This document shows positions 15,851-24,780 of a stretch of 64,000 bases of DNA, one piece after another (position 1 is the first letter of the stretch; each line of letters opens with the position of its first letter). Made by a program: the position numbers and the translations under genes. Source of the stretch: Chloroflexi bacterium UBA6077 (lineage in GTDB: Bacteria > Chloroflexota > UBA6077); the NCBI GenBank assembly GCA_002436065.1, contig DIXP01000047.1, positions 4,941 through 68,940 on the forward strand. Reading direction: 5' to 3'. Under the pieces are notes generated by a model. The model made no database searches. It saw only the letters and a list, made by a program, of their open reading frames with translations, and had not been told where the DNA came from.

Positions 15851-18034
15851 ATGGATGCCAACAATGCAGCCCTGGCGCCCGGGGGCCGTGGCGGCCGGCA
15901 GGACCGTGCGCGATGGCCGATTCAGGCGGAGACTCTGTTGGAGGTGGCGGGCCTACTCAACTCCACTCTGGAGCGAGACCAGGTGCTCGGAATCCTCACC
16001 GAGCAGTTCCTACGCATCGTGGGTGCCGACTGGGTCGTGGTAGCCGAACTTGCCGACGATGCCGAGGACGAATTCTCCCTGGTCGCGGCAGCCAGCAGGA
16101 ACGACCGTTCACGCAACCTGGCGGCCTGTTCTCGCATGCCCCTGGCAAGGAACCCGCTTCTTGCCCGCACGCTGTACGGTCGCGAGCCGGTCTGGATGCA
16201 GCGGATTGGCAACCAGCGTCCGATCCCGTGTCTCGTGGACGTGATCGGGGCCTCCTCTGCGTTGGCGGTGCCCCTCGTCTTCCGGGACACTGCGCTGGGG
16301 GTGCTCGCCGCCGGATGGACTGAGCGGGTGAAGGGCCCATCGGCCAAGGAGATGCGGCTGATCCAGGGCCTGGCCAACCAGGCCGTCACGGCCATGGAGA
16401 ACGCCCGCCTGTACGCCGCCGCCGAGCGGCGCGCGGCTCAGGTGACGGCGCTCTTCGAGATCGGCAGGGACATATCCGCCAACCTCGGGCTCTCCGAGAT
16501 CCTCACATCGATCGTCGGTAAGGCCCGCGAGCTGTTGGCAAGCGACACCAGCTTCCTGGCTCTCCTTTCCCCTGATGGGCAGGAGCTGGAGGTGGCTGCC
16601 TCCGTGGGTCTGCGTTCCGAGGCGATGCGGCGTCTCAAGCTACGGAGGGAACAGGGGCTGGCAGGCGTGGTGGTGCAGCGCGGTGAGCCGATAATCGTGG
16701 ACGACTACCCCAGGGAGGTCAGCTTCGTGGACCCCCCGATGGACGCCGTGAGGGAGGAGGGGCTCATCTCTGAGATCGCCGTCCCTCTCAGTACCGGCAC
16801 CGATCTGTTGGGCGTCCTTTACATTGGCAACCGCCACGCGAGTCGCTTCCACGAGGGAGACGCTCAGCTGTTGATGGCCTTCGCCAAGCAGGCGACCATC
16901 GCCATCCAGAACGCTCGCCTCTACGAGGATGTGGTGGCTCAGCGGGAGCGGGCCGAGGCTGGGAGGCGATACCTGCAGGTTGTCATCGACAGCATGCCGG
17001 AAGGGGTGATGCTTGCGGAGGGTGCGGAGGGTGCGTTCACCACGGTCAACCGTGTTGGCGCAGAGCTGCTTGGGTTGGGTGCTGTGTCGGGTCTCTCCCT
17101 TGAGGAGCGTCGCCTGGGAGTGGGTCTCCTGAGTCCGGACGGGACCCCATATCCTTGGGAGCAGTTGCCCCTGAGCCGTTCCCTGTCGGTGGGTGAAGTG
17201 AATCTGGGCGCGGAGGTGATCATCCGCCGTTCGGACGGCGCAGAGATTCCTGTCCTGATTAACAGTGCCCCCTTCCGGGACCTCGAGGGGCGGGTGGCCG
17301 GCGCGGTGACTGTGTTCCAGGACATCAGCAGGGCCAAGGAGGCCGAACAGCTGAAGGACGAGTTCATCTCGCTCGTATCCCACGAGCTGCGTACACCGCT
17401 CACCTCCATCAAAGGGGCAGCGAGCACCCTCCTGCGTCACTATGCCGTGCTGGACGAGGAAACCCGCGAGGAATTGCTGAGAGACGTCGATGAGGAATCG
17501 GATCGGCTGCACCGCTTGGTGGAAAACCTCCTGGACTTCTCACGAGCCGAGGCCGGCGCCATAAGATTGGCTACGGAGCCGGTCCATCTGGGCAAGCTGA
17601 TATCGCGGGTGGTGGAGGAGGTGAAGCGGCGAGCCCACGGTCACGAAATCAGGGTAGTGCTGCCACCGGACCTCCCGCTGGTGGAGGCCGATCCCCTCAG
17701 GGTGGAGCAGGTGCTCCGAAACCTGCTGGACAACGCCCTCAAGTACTCCCCCAACTGGGGAGAGATAGCGGTTGCTGGGGCAATCGTGGACGGTGGACTG
17801 GTGGTATCGGTGAGGGACCAGGGCATCGGCATTGCCCCCGAGAACCAGAAGAAGGTGTTCGAGCGTTTTCAACGGGCTGCCGAGGCCGGTCTAACCCAGG
17901 GGGTTGGGCTTGGCCTTGCGATCTGCCGAAGGCTGGTGGAGGCTCACGGCGGGAGGATATGGGTGGAATCGGAAGTTGGTGCGGGATCCACCTTCTCCTT
18001 CACTTTGCCGATAGTAGAGGAGGAGTTGGAGTGA
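15851..18034 (+). CDS. GAF-GAF-PAS sensor histidine kinase
   Basis: 727 aa, no membrane helix, so cytoplasmic. Two GAF domains at about residues 25-175 and 200-350, a PAS domain at about 370-490, HisKA with LVSHELRTPLTS (His near 513) and a HATPase with NLLDNALKYS, DQGIGIAPEN and GVGLGLAICRRL. GGGAGG 10 bases before the ATG supports the start. The stop overlaps the GTG of the response regulator gene (GTGA at 18031-18034), so the two form a coupled two-component system. It resembles KdpD-like/VicK-like kinases in the catalytic half; the signal is unknown and could be a small ligand or redox cofactor in the GAF domains. Confidence 0.92.
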   Translation: MDANNAALAPGGRGGRQDRARWPIQAETLLEVAGLLNSTLERDQVLGILTEQFLRIVGADWVVVAELADDAEDEFSLVAAASRNDRSRNLAACSRMPLARNPLLARTLYGREPVWMQRIGNQRPIPCLVDVIGASSALAVPLVFRDTALGVLAAGWTERVKGPSAKEMRLIQGLANQAVTAMENARLYAAAERRAAQVTALFEIGRDISANLGLSEILTSIVGKARELLASDTSFLALLSPDGQELEVAASVGLRSEAMRRLKLRREQGLAGVVVQRGEPIIVDDYPREVSFVDPPMDAVREEGLISEIAVPLSTGTDLLGVLYIGNRHASRFHEGDAQLLMAFAKQATIAIQNARLYEDVVAQRERAEAGRRYLQVVIDSMPEGVMLAEGAEGAFTTVNRVGAELLGLGAVSGLSLEERRLGVGLLSPDGTPYPWEQLPLSRSLSVGEVNLGAEVIIRRSDGAEIPVLINSAPFRDLEGRVAGAVTVFQDISRAKEAEQLKDEFISLVSHELRTPLTSIKGAASTLLRHYAVLDEETREELLRDVDEESDRLHRLVENLLDFSRAEAGAIRLATEPVHLGKLISRVVEEVKRRAHGHEIRVVLPPDLPLVEADPLRVEQVLRNLLDNALKYSPNWGEIAVAGAIVDGGLVVSVRDQGIGIAPENQKKVFERFQRAAEAGLTQGVGLGLAICRRLVEAHGGRIWVESEVGAGSTFSFTLPIVEEELE

Positions 18035-18729
18035 GGAAGTGGACCGTGCTTGTGGTGGACGATGAGCCTCGCATCCTGCGCTTCGTACGGGCCGAGTTGG
18101 AGTCCGCTGGCTTCCGGGTGCTCACTGCGAATGATGGCGCCGCCGCCCTGGAGGTCGTGAGCAGGGAGAACCCAGACCTGGTGGTGTTGGACGTGATCAT
18201 GCCCGGAATGGACGGCTTCGAGGTGCTGAAGCGACTGCGCAGCCTGTCATCTCGCCCGGTCATTCTCCTCACAGCTCGTGGCAGCGATGCGGACAAGGTG
18301 CGCGGCCTGGACTTGGGGGCCGATGACTACCTCACCAAGCCCTTTAGTCCGGACGAACTCTCGGCAAGGGTGCGCGCGGTTTTGCGACGCGCGGCCGCCG
18401 CTGGTGGCATGCGGCCATCGGACACACGGCTCGAGGTAGGCGACCTGACCATCGATTTCGACCGACGCAGGGTCACCGTTGGCGACAGGGATGTGCAGAT
18501 GAGCCGGACGGAGTGGCAACTGCTGCAGCAGTTGGCCCTCAACGCGGGGAGGGTGATGCTCCACGAAGATCTGCTTGTGCGGACCTGGGGTCCCGAGTAT
18601 CGAGACGATGTGGAGTACCTGCGAGTGTGGGTCAGCCGTCTGCGGAGGAAGATCGAGACGGACGCTGCCCACCCCCGCTATCTGCGGACGGTGTCCGGAG
18701 TGGGGTACGTGCTGTCGGACCAAGGATGA
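18031..18729 (+). CDS. OmpR/PhoB-family response regulator
   Basis: 232 aa. An N-terminal receiver carries the acidic pair VVDDEP, the phosphoacceptor in LVVLDVIMPGMDG, and the switch residues T (ILLTARG) and K (DYLTKPF). A C-terminal winged helix follows, with RTEWQLLQQLALNAGRV and the RVWVSRLRRKIE recognition helix. It would bind DNA as a dimer after phosphorylation by the kinase encoded immediately upstream, whose stop codon it overlaps. The start is the GTG at 18031; an upstream in-frame extension to 17959 lies inside the kinase gene and is not real. A perfect hairpin terminator begins inside the last codons. Confidence 0.93.
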   Translation: MRKWTVLVVDDEPRILRFVRAELESAGFRVLTANDGAAALEVVSRENPDLVVLDVIMPGMDGFEVLKRLRSLSSRPVILLTARGSDADKVRGLDLGADDYLTKPFSPDELSARVRAVLRRAAAAGGMRPSDTRLEVGDLTIDFDRRRVTVGDRDVQMSRTEWQLLQQLALNAGRVMLHEDLLVRTWGPEYRDDVEYLRVWVSRLRRKIETDAAHPRYLRTVSGVGYVLSDQG

Positions 18730-18760
18730 GAGCCCGCACGTCATTGTGCGGGCTCTCATC
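18725..18760 (+). terminator. Terminator hairpin after the two-component operon
   Basis: Perfect 15-bp stem GATGAGAGCCCGCAC with loop GTCATT (18740-18745) and its complement. It overlaps the stop codon at 18727-18729. There is no T-run, so it is a Rho-independent-like or RNA-stabilising hairpin. Confidence 0.7.
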
Positions 18761-18889
18761 CCAACCCAGGGGAGCGAGGGAATTGTATCGTCAAGGGTGA
18801 GCGGCGAGTGCGCCGTTGCCTCGCCCACCACCTCGTGATGCTCGCACCTCATTGTGCGAACGAAGGATAAAGCAGATTTGATACCGCCC

Positions 18890-19258
18890 TCAGGCGGTCT
18901 GCATCAACTGACTGATCTGGACAACCAGTTCGCTGGGATCGAAAGGCTTTCGTTTGAAAGCGGCCAGCCTGAGCGGCGCAGCAAGTACCCTGTCCTCGGG
19001 CTCGAATGAAATGAGCACCACTGGTACAGCTTTGGAAGGGAACTCAGACCGAAGCCATTCAGAAAAGCTGTGGGCATCGAAACCTGGGAGTTGGGCGCTG
19101 ATGATCACCAGGCCTACGTCCCCCTGTTGCAGCAGATCCTGGCATGCCTCAACCGAGGACGCCTCGATCGCCTTGAAGCCCTCTCGCTCCAGATTCACCC
19201 GGACTATGCGCCGGAGACGCGGGTCCTCCTCAGCAATCGCCACTGTGGGAAACCTCAC
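18890..19258 (-). CDS. Receiver-domain protein lacking the phosphoacceptor Asp
   Basis: 122-aa single receiver (CheY-like) domain. The fold is intact: acidic pair AEEDP at the first strand, and the conserved K in AFKRKPFDP. The strand-3 position that should read LLDLxLPG reads VIISAQLPGFD, so the phosphorylated Asp is replaced by Ser. The start is the GTG at 19258, with GAGGAGGT 7 bases upstream; ATGs at 19285 and 19282 are weaker. It is probably a pseudo-receiver that signals through protein contact rather than phosphorylation. It is convergent with the GAF-kinase/OmpR operon. Confidence 0.75.
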   Translation of the reverse strand: MRFPTVAIAEEDPRLRRIVRVNLEREGFKAIEASSVEACQDLLQQGDVGLVIISAQLPGFDAHSFSEWLRSEFPSKAVPVVLISFEPEDRVLAAPLRLAAFKRKPFDPSELVVQISQLMQTA

Positions 19259-19609
19259 CGTTGCCACCTCCTCGAAGTGCATCATCGCTCCTCGATCGGC
19301 GCCTGCTCAGACCTCATCGACCAAGCACGCATAAGGATAGCATTCGATCGGTTTCAAAGGCATAACAAGCGGACCAGAAACGTTGCAAAAGCATTGCAGG
19401 AGGATGTACCGGGGCGTCAACGCGTGCCCTCTGGGTTGCCTTGCAGCCAATCTGCCCGGGCGATACTGTTTCGTGCTAACTGTGTATTGTGTTGAGTGGG
19501 TGGTGGCGCTAGAATAGACAGGTACCGACCAGAGTCCACGCTGCACCTACGCTGTAACCACGCGTACGCGACACGCCGAGACCCACCTCACAGATGGGCG
19601 GTCTCCAAG
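19259..19609. other. Intergenic region, divergent promoters expected
   Basis: No gene with protein-like character is visible. A weak plus-strand promoter, TTGTGT then TAGAAT with 17 bases between, lies near 19490-19515. A 36-codon cysteine-containing reading frame starts at an ATG abutting AGGAGG near 19404, but I do not call it a gene. Confidence 0.4.
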
Positions 19610-20833
19610 ATGAGTCGGCGATCGTTAGTTGGCATCGCGGTATTGGCCCTCCTCCCCCTGCTGCTGGGCATATCCGGCGGGAGCCCCTCGACGCTGGGCT
19701 ACAGGTTCGATCGGGCGTCTGCTCCATATGTCGAGCCTGTGCTGGGATGGATGGTTGCGAATAGCGCGTCCAAGATCCTAGACTCCGGAGAGGGCAGCAA
19801 CTCCACCATTGCCGACGTCGAGCAGTACCTGGATCTCGCTAACCGCTCGGCCCGGCTCAGCAGGGCGTCCTGGGATAGCGCTGCCAGCGGGCCTGCCAGG
19901 AGCGCCGCCCTTTCTGCCGATCTGCTCCCCCTGCGCTCTGAGCTGGATTCGTCGAGACCGAAGGCCGAGCGGCACATCCAGGATGAGGTCTCCGCCGCTC
20001 TGCTGCGGAGTGGCTTGAGCCATTCCCTGGCTGGTAGAGAGGTCGTGTTCCCACCCGTTCTCTTCCGCTTCGAGTCCCTTCCATACCTGCTGGTGGTCTC
20101 CCCGCGTGACAGGATTCAGCGTGCGACCACAGTGTTGCTGAGGCCCAGGTTGACGTTGGAGGAGGCAGAGGAGCTCGAAAACCAAGTCTGGGGCAGTGGC
20201 TACGCTGGTATCGTCCTCCCCATCGGTGGGTTGGGCGTCTATCCCAGCATGGTGCCTGAGAGCTCGGACTACCGCTGGGTCCTGACTACCGTAGCCCATG
20301 AATGGACCCATCAGTTTCTGGCCCTGAGGCCCTTAGGATGGCGATACGCCTTTGGAGCCGAGGGTGACAACCGCATGGTGATGATAAACGAGACGGTGGC
20401 GGAGATCGTGGGCAAGGAGATTGGGAACGCTGTGTTCGAGGGGGAGAGGCCCGCGGCGATGGCGGAGCAACGTCGCTCTTCGGGCGGCAGCGCCGCTACC
20501 CTCGACGCCCGAAAGGCCCTGTCCGACATCCGCAAGCAGGTCGATAGGTTGCTCGACCGCGGTGAGATAGATGAAGCGGAGAGCTTCATGGAGAATTCCA
20601 GGCAGACCCTGGTCCAGCAGGGCTATCAGCTTCGGAAGCTGAACCAAGCGTACTTCGCCTTCCATGGCAACTACACCGAAGCCTCTGCCTCCGTTGGGGG
20701 GGCTCAGGGGGATGATGTCGCCTCTCGCCTCCGTGCCCTCCGCAAGGCGTCGCCGTCCCTTGGGGACTTTGCCTGGCGCGTATCTGAGGCCGGCAGCTAC
20801 CAGGAGTTCCTCCGCATTGCCCCAGCCCCGTAG
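19610..20833 (+). CDS. Secreted or membrane-anchored zinc metalloprotease (HEWTH)
   Basis: 407 aa. An N-terminal hydrophobic segment (residues 6-26, after SRRS) is a signal peptide or anchor, so the enzyme acts outside the membrane. The zinc motif VAHEWTHQF is near residue 230, and a second conserved acidic motif, NETVAEIVGKEIG, follows about 33 residues later, a gluzincin-like arrangement. A long helical region follows (KALSDIRKQVDRLLDRGEIDEAESFMENSRQ). I do not recognise the specific family. The ATG at 19610 starts directly before the signal sequence; the frame is open to 19496 without support. It sits next to an HD-domain gene 69 bases downstream. Confidence 0.72.
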   Translation: MSRRSLVGIAVLALLPLLLGISGGSPSTLGYRFDRASAPYVEPVLGWMVANSASKILDSGEGSNSTIADVEQYLDLANRSARLSRASWDSAASGPARSAALSADLLPLRSELDSSRPKAERHIQDEVSAALLRSGLSHSLAGREVVFPPVLFRFESLPYLLVVSPRDRIQRATTVLLRPRLTLEEAEELENQVWGSGYAGIVLPIGGLGVYPSMVPESSDYRWVLTTVAHEWTHQFLALRPLGWRYAFGAEGDNRMVMINETVAEIVGKEIGNAVFEGERPAAMAEQRRSSGGSAATLDARKALSDIRKQVDRLLDRGEIDEAESFMENSRQTLVQQGYQLRKLNQAYFAFHGNYTEASASVGGAQGDDVASRLRALRKASPSLGDFAWRVSEAGSYQEFLRIAPAP

Positions 20834-20902
20834 CCACCTCAAGCGGGAGCCTTGCCATCCCAGTATAATGGTGCAAAGCTAGACGAGCCACGGAGGTTAG
20901 AG

Positions 20903-21478
20903 ATGCAGCCGACCCGCGATGACGCTATGTCGTTGCTCAAGGAGTTCACCCAGAGCGACAGCCTCATCAAGCACGCCCTGGCGGTGGAGACCGCCATGCG
21001 AGCCTACGCCCACCGGTTTCGAGAGGACGAGGAGAAATGGGGCGTTGTGGGGCTCATACATGATTTCGACTACGAACGCTTCCCTACCAGGGAGGAGCAC
21101 GTCCATCAGGGGGTCAAGATCCTGCGTGAGAGAGGATGGCCTGAGGAGATGGTGGAGGCTGCGGCCTCCCATGCCGACTACATGGAGATTCCCAGGGACA
21201 CGCCGATGAAGAAAACCATCTTCGCGGTGGACGAATTGACCGGTTTCATTTCGGCTGTTGCCCTGGTCCGGCCGTCGAAGAGCGTGATGGACGTCGAGTC
21301 CTCCTCCGTTCGGAAGAAGATGAAGGATAAGGCATTCGCCCGGGCGGTGAATCGGGAGGACATTGTGAAAGGTGCTGAAGAGCTTGGATTGCCCCTTGAG
21401 GAGCATATTTCCTTCGTCATCGCGGCCATGCGGGCCGTTGCCGGTGATCTGGGGCTAGAGGGAACGCCCTCGGCGTAG
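20903..21478 (+). CDS. HD-domain phosphohydrolase
   Basis: 191 aa. The HD metal-binding residues are visible in order: H in LIKHALAVE (residue 22), the HD pair in GLIHDFDYERFP, H in REEHVHQG, H in AASHADYM, and a late D in VDELTGF. Such proteins hydrolyse phosphate esters, often of nucleotides; small single-domain members of this size are common and mostly uncharacterised. The ATG at 20903 has GGAGG 6 bases upstream. A perfect palindromic terminator follows at 21514-21543. Confidence 0.85.
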   Translation: MQPTRDDAMSLLKEFTQSDSLIKHALAVETAMRAYAHRFREDEEKWGVVGLIHDFDYERFPTREEHVHQGVKILRERGWPEEMVEAAASHADYMEIPRDTPMKKTIFAVDELTGFISAVALVRPSKSVMDVESSSVRKKMKDKAFARAVNREDIVKGAEELGLPLEEHISFVIAAMRAVAGDLGLEGTPSA

Positions 21479-21513
21479 CGCTCGCTAAAGATCTTCAAGA
21501 AGAACTATGAATA

Positions 21514-21543
21514 GAATGCCCGTGGCGGCCGCCACGGGCATTC
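21514..21543 (+). terminator. Terminator of the HD gene
   Basis: A 30-base perfect palindrome, GAATGCCCGTGGC-GGCC-GCCACGGGCATTC, 35 bases after the HD stop codon, followed by CTCTTGC rather than a clean T-run. Confidence 0.65.
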
Positions 21544-21776
21544 CTCTTGCAATGAGTATTTCTGCTCACGGGTAGCCGACCGACTGTGAATGGTAGGAGA
21601 TAAGGCAAAGGCAGGGTGAATGTGATGGCTGGTATGGATTGTGCTCGATAGGGCGCTTCCTGTGGGCTTGCCGGAAAGGGCGATCAGCCCGTAAAGCGAG
21701 GCTGCGGGAGGCGATCCCGTTCCGGAGTCGGTGGCGATTCCGCCAGGTATCACTTGGAGAGGAGACGGAACCAAGA

Positions 21777-22022
21777 ATGGCGAAGTTGAGGATATTGAGC
21801 CATCAGGGTGACACGACTGTAGATTGGGATATCGAGCGAGCTGAAGTCGGCGATCCCGAGGCCCTTGACGCGATCAAGGAGGCGGAGCGGATCTTCGAGG
21901 AGCACAAGGCTAAGGGCGCCACGGCCTTCAAGGTAGTGCCGGGCGAGCCAGCCAAGAAGCTGGAGAGATTCGAGAAGACCGCCGAGCAGATCGTCATGGT
22001 CCCCAGGGTCGCAGGGGGATGA
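21777..22022 (+). CDS. Small hypothetical protein
   Basis: 81 aa, soluble, not recognised. Beta-rich start (AKLRILSHQGDTTVDWDI), then a helix with DPEALDAIKEAERIFEEHKAKG and a strand ATAFKVVPGEP, ending in IVMVPRVAGG. GAGAGGAG lies 13 bases upstream of the ATG. The TGA stop overlaps the next start by four bases (ATGA at 22019-22022), so the two products are translationally coupled and probably act together. The 300 bases upstream hold no gene. Confidence 0.65.
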   Translation: MAKLRILSHQGDTTVDWDIERAEVGDPEALDAIKEAERIFEEHKAKGATAFKVVPGEPAKKLERFEKTAEQIVMVPRVAGG

Positions 22023-22516
22023 TGGAGACCCTCGGGTCAAGTCTGCAGTGGGAACTGGCGGCCTGGATAGGCATTGCCATCCTGGCCGCCCAGTTCGTGG
22101 GAATAGTGCTGTGGGTGCTGTTTGGCTCCCACAGCCGTGGTGCCTCCAGTAGAGGACAGAGTCTGCAACTGGAAGCCGAGAAGCGGGCGGAATCCCTGCT
22201 CCAGGAGATGCTGGGACCCGAGCAAACCAGGAGTCTCGACACCCGAGGGTATCTGGAGGTAGTGAGTCCCAGCCGATCCAACCGAATCTACAGGGTCCCT
22301 CGGGGCAGGGGCATGGTAAGCGTCTACGAGGACGGACGGGCGGTGATGAGCTTGTGCGTCCAACCGGTGGAATGGATACCGGGGGCCGACGTAGTCCTGA
22401 TGCACAAACTGATGATTGAGGCAAATGAAGAGGACTACCTCAAGATCGCCAATCAGTTTGAGCCAGGTTACCCGTACTACCTGCGTTGGGATAGGCGAAC
22501 CGGAAGGCCGGCCTAG
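22019..22516 (+). CDS. Hypothetical protein with one N-terminal membrane helix
   Basis: 165 aa, not recognised. A hydrophobic segment at about residues 13-35 (AAWIGIAILAAQFVGIVLWVLFG) is followed by a basic-Ser linker, a helical stretch with EAEKRAESLLQEML and a beta-rich C-terminal domain (VVSPSRSNRIYRVPRGRGMVSVY). The C-terminal part likely faces the cytoplasm. It starts at ATGATG overlapping the stop of the 81-aa gene, which strongly suggests a joint function. Convergent with dedA, with a shared terminator hairpin. Confidence 0.65.
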   Translation: MMETLGSSLQWELAAWIGIAILAAQFVGIVLWVLFGSHSRGASSRGQSLQLEAEKRAESLLQEMLGPEQTRSLDTRGYLEVVSPSRSNRIYRVPRGRGMVSVYEDGRAVMSLCVQPVEWIPGADVVLMHKLMIEANEEDYLKIANQFEPGYPYYLRWDRRTGRPA

Positions 22517-22540
22517 CCGCCCGACGGGATCGCAAAGAGC

Positions 22541-22573
22541 GGTACACCCTGCCACCTCGTGGCAGGGTGTACC
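22541..22573. terminator. Bidirectional terminator hairpin
   Basis: A perfect 15-bp stem GGTACACCCTGCCAC with a 3-base loop CTC, lying between the convergent hypothetical membrane gene and dedA. Confidence 0.75.
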
Positions 22574-22581
22574 GATTCCTG

Positions 22582-23217
22582 CTATTCGTCGTTGGCCGTG
22601 GCGCGAGTGGGCTTGCGGACGTGGCGGTAGATGTAGTAGCCGATGGCTGCCAGCAGAAGGGCAATGATAGGGTAGTCGAAGTTGTGCAGGAAGCCACGCA
22701 CCAGCAGCCAGTTGTCGCCCATTAGCTTCCCAAGGTAGGTCAAGGCCAGCACCCAGGGGAAGGCGCCGATGGTGCTGTACAGCACGAACTTGCCGAAGTT
22801 CATCCGGGACACGCCGGCGGGGAAGGAGATGAAGGTCCGCACTACCGGCAGCAGGCGGCCGATCAGCACCGCCTTCTCACCGTGCTTGGCGAACCATCGA
22901 TCGGCGATCTCCATGTCGTGCTCAGTGATCAGAACGAAACGCCCGTACTTCAGCAGCAACGGTCTCCCCCCGATGGAGCCAACCCAGTAGGCGAGCACCG
23001 ATCCGAGGGTGTTGCCGATGGTCCCCGCGATAGCTGCCCCCAACAGGTCGAAGACGCCCCGGTACACCATCCACCCGGCGAAAGGCATGATGATCTCACT
23101 GGGGAGCGGGATGCAGGCGCTCTCGATGGCCATCGCGAGCACAACGCCTAGGTAGCCCATCTGGCCGTAGAGCCCCTCGATGAAGGGGATGGCGATCTCC
23201 TCGATCAGGTGAAGCAA
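22582..23217 (-). CDS. DedA family membrane protein
   Basis: 211-aa SNARE-associated/DedA (VTT) protein with four to five hydrophobic segments. Family motifs are visible: ESACIPLPSEIIMPFAGW near residues 34-51, GSVLAYWVG, HGEKAVLIGRLLPVVRTFISFPAG, and GAFPWVLALTYLG. The FxGRxxPxxR-type and E-x-PxPxE motifs are those thought to couple proton flux to undecaprenyl phosphate or phosphatidyl lipid flipping. Length is normal. A basic, Arg-rich tail ends the protein. It is divergent from the 3D-domain secreted protein. Confidence 0.92.
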   Translation of the reverse strand: MLHLIEEIAIPFIEGLYGQMGYLGVVLAMAIESACIPLPSEIIMPFAGWMVYRGVFDLLGAAIAGTIGNTLGSVLAYWVGSIGGRPLLLKYGRFVLITEHDMEIADRWFAKHGEKAVLIGRLLPVVRTFISFPAGVSRMNFGKFVLYSTIGAFPWVLALTYLGKLMGDNWLLVRGFLHNFDYPIIALLLAAIGYYIYRHVRKPTRATANDE

Positions 23218-23401
23218 TTGGCCCTCTCCTCAAAGATGTCAGGATCTTCCACATTATGGCATGCTACTTGCCACAGAAGCTCCGGTAGTCACACGTCTCC
23301 GCCGCGCTGACTATGACCGGCGCGGGCAGACTATACACTGGCACTTCCACCTTGTCAAACCTGTTGACGCAGGCATCAGGCAGCCTAAGGGAGCGATAGC
23401 C

Positions 23402-23998
23402 ATGGATAGCTACGTTCAGTACTGCCGTTTCCTGGTAGCACTCCTCCTGGGTATACTGGTTTGGGGCGAGTTGGCGACGGCGCAAGCAACCATCGGCGAA
23501 GCCGCCGAAGTACTGGTGTCCGTACCCCGCTCGCAGGCTCCCTCCAACCGGGGAGGAGCCAGGCCGCTGTCCGCCTCGCTCGCGGAAGGCGATCTGCTAC
23601 TGTCTGCCTCCAGATACTCCGCTCCGCCTCCGACACCCACTCCTCCCCCAACCCCAACAGCAAAGCCCAGCCCCACGCCAACCGCTTCGGTAAGGCATAG
23701 CAGCCTTGGCAGCTACAAGATCACGGCCTACTCCAACTCCCCATACCTGAATGGAACGGACGGTAGAGGCATCACTGCCAGTGGGGTGAAGACTCACTGG
23801 GGGGCGGTGGCCGTGGACCCAAGCCTCATCCCCTTGGGCAGCAAGCTGGCGATAGAGGGGATGGATGGCGTGCTGTTCAAGGCTCTGGACACCGGAGGAG
23901 GGATCAAAGGTCGCTGGATCGATATCTGGTTCCCTTCCGACGACCAAGCCATCCAGTGGGGCGTCCAGTACCGGAACATTTCCCTGGTTGCCGACTAA
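23402..23998 (+). CDS. Secreted 3D domain protein
   Basis: 198 aa. A signal peptide (residues 9-28, LVALLLGILVWGELATAQA) leads to a Pro/Thr-rich linker (PPPTPTPPPTPTAKP) and a C-terminal 3D domain, named for three conserved aspartates. The segment TAYSNSPYLNG, VAVDPSLIPLGSKL and KALDTGGGIKGRWIDIWF carries them. The fold is the double-psi barrel of lytic transglycosylase MltA and Rpf/YabE-like proteins, so it probably binds or cleaves peptidoglycan. The ATG at 23402 is 10 bases after GGGAG. No SLT or LysM domain accompanies it. Confidence 0.88.
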   Translation: MDSYVQYCRFLVALLLGILVWGELATAQATIGEAAEVLVSVPRSQAPSNRGGARPLSASLAEGDLLLSASRYSAPPPTPTPPPTPTAKPSPTPTASVRHSSLGSYKITAYSNSPYLNGTDGRGITASGVKTHWGAVAVDPSLIPLGSKLAIEGMDGVLFKALDTGGGIKGRWIDIWFPSDDQAIQWGVQYRNISLVAD

Positions 23999-24071
23999 TC
24001 TCCCTGTCACCGCCGCAGCCAGGAGACACACATACAGCACTGCCGCCGGATCAACCGGCGGCAGACAAAGG

Positions 24072-24143
24072 AGCGGCCGATGGGATTCGAACCCACGATA
24101 TCAACTTTGGGAAAGTTGCATGTTGCCACTACATCACGGCCGC
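24072..24143 (-). tRNA. tRNA-Gly (anticodon CCC)
   Basis: Minus-strand cloverleaf with acceptor GCGGCCG/CGGCCGC, T-arm GGGTTCGAATCCC and anticodon loop TTCCCAA. The discriminator is T and CCA is not encoded. Confidence 0.94.
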
Positions 24144-24355
24144 GAGTCTCGTGGGAGTCGCCTCCCGCCTACAATGACTACCGAAAATTGTACCCTCGGC
24201 GCTCCAGGCTGTCAAGAGTAGCTGCAACCACATCGTTGCGCTATAATCCTTCGAGGAGGGGGTCCGACCACTCCTGCGACCTCGGCTGGCATGCGATCCC
24301 CCGCAATCGATTCCTGGTGAGTTCTCGTCCAGGGTGGAATGTAGGTCGGTTCGCT

Positions 24356-24763
24356 ATGAGCCTAATCGTCAGCCTCCTGACTATCTTTGGATGGGCATCG
24401 TGGGGATATGTCGTGCTTCTGGTGGAGCCGTCGACCCCAGTTGCCCCGCTGGCATTCTATGCCACGCTGTTCGTTGCCCTAACCTGCACCCTGGCGCAAC
24501 TACTGGGGGGGCACTCCTCCGAGGGAGAGACTAACGGCGGTCCTTCCCTTGGCCACGGCGCCGCCGTCACAACAGTGCTGCTCTTCGCCCTCTGGCTGCA
24601 GTCGCTGGGAATGCTGACGCCGATCAACGGCATACTGTTGGCCGCTACCTTCATCCTTATCCAGATGGGCTTTCGCCTTAACCGAGACCGGGGCAGGCCC
24701 AAGGCTAGACGCCGACCCAGACGCGCATCTGCTGCCGAGGCTGGCGTGACTGCGGAGCGGTAG
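24356..24763 (+). CDS. Small membrane protein, hypothetical
   Basis: 135 aa with about four hydrophobic segments (SLLTIFGWASWGYVVLLV, LAFYATLFVALTCTLAQLL, VTTVLLFALWLQSL and INGILLAATFILIQM), ending in an Arg-rich cytoplasmic tail. No family recognised. The ATG at 24356 starts directly before the first helix; the reading frame extends back through the tRNA region, which must be non-coding. A convincing ribosome binding site is missing. It is followed 17 bases later by a methyltransferase gene. Confidence 0.6.
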   Translation: MSLIVSLLTIFGWASWGYVVLLVEPSTPVAPLAFYATLFVALTCTLAQLLGGHSSEGETNGGPSLGHGAAVTTVLLFALWLQSLGMLTPINGILLAATFILIQMGFRLNRDRGRPKARRRPRRASAAEAGVTAER

Positions 24764-24780
24764 AGCGAGGTCCTTCCCAA

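Noticed and set aside
24080..24355. Upstream extension of the small membrane protein
   Set aside because: It would start inside tRNA-Gly(CCC) and has no conserved or hydrophobic features.
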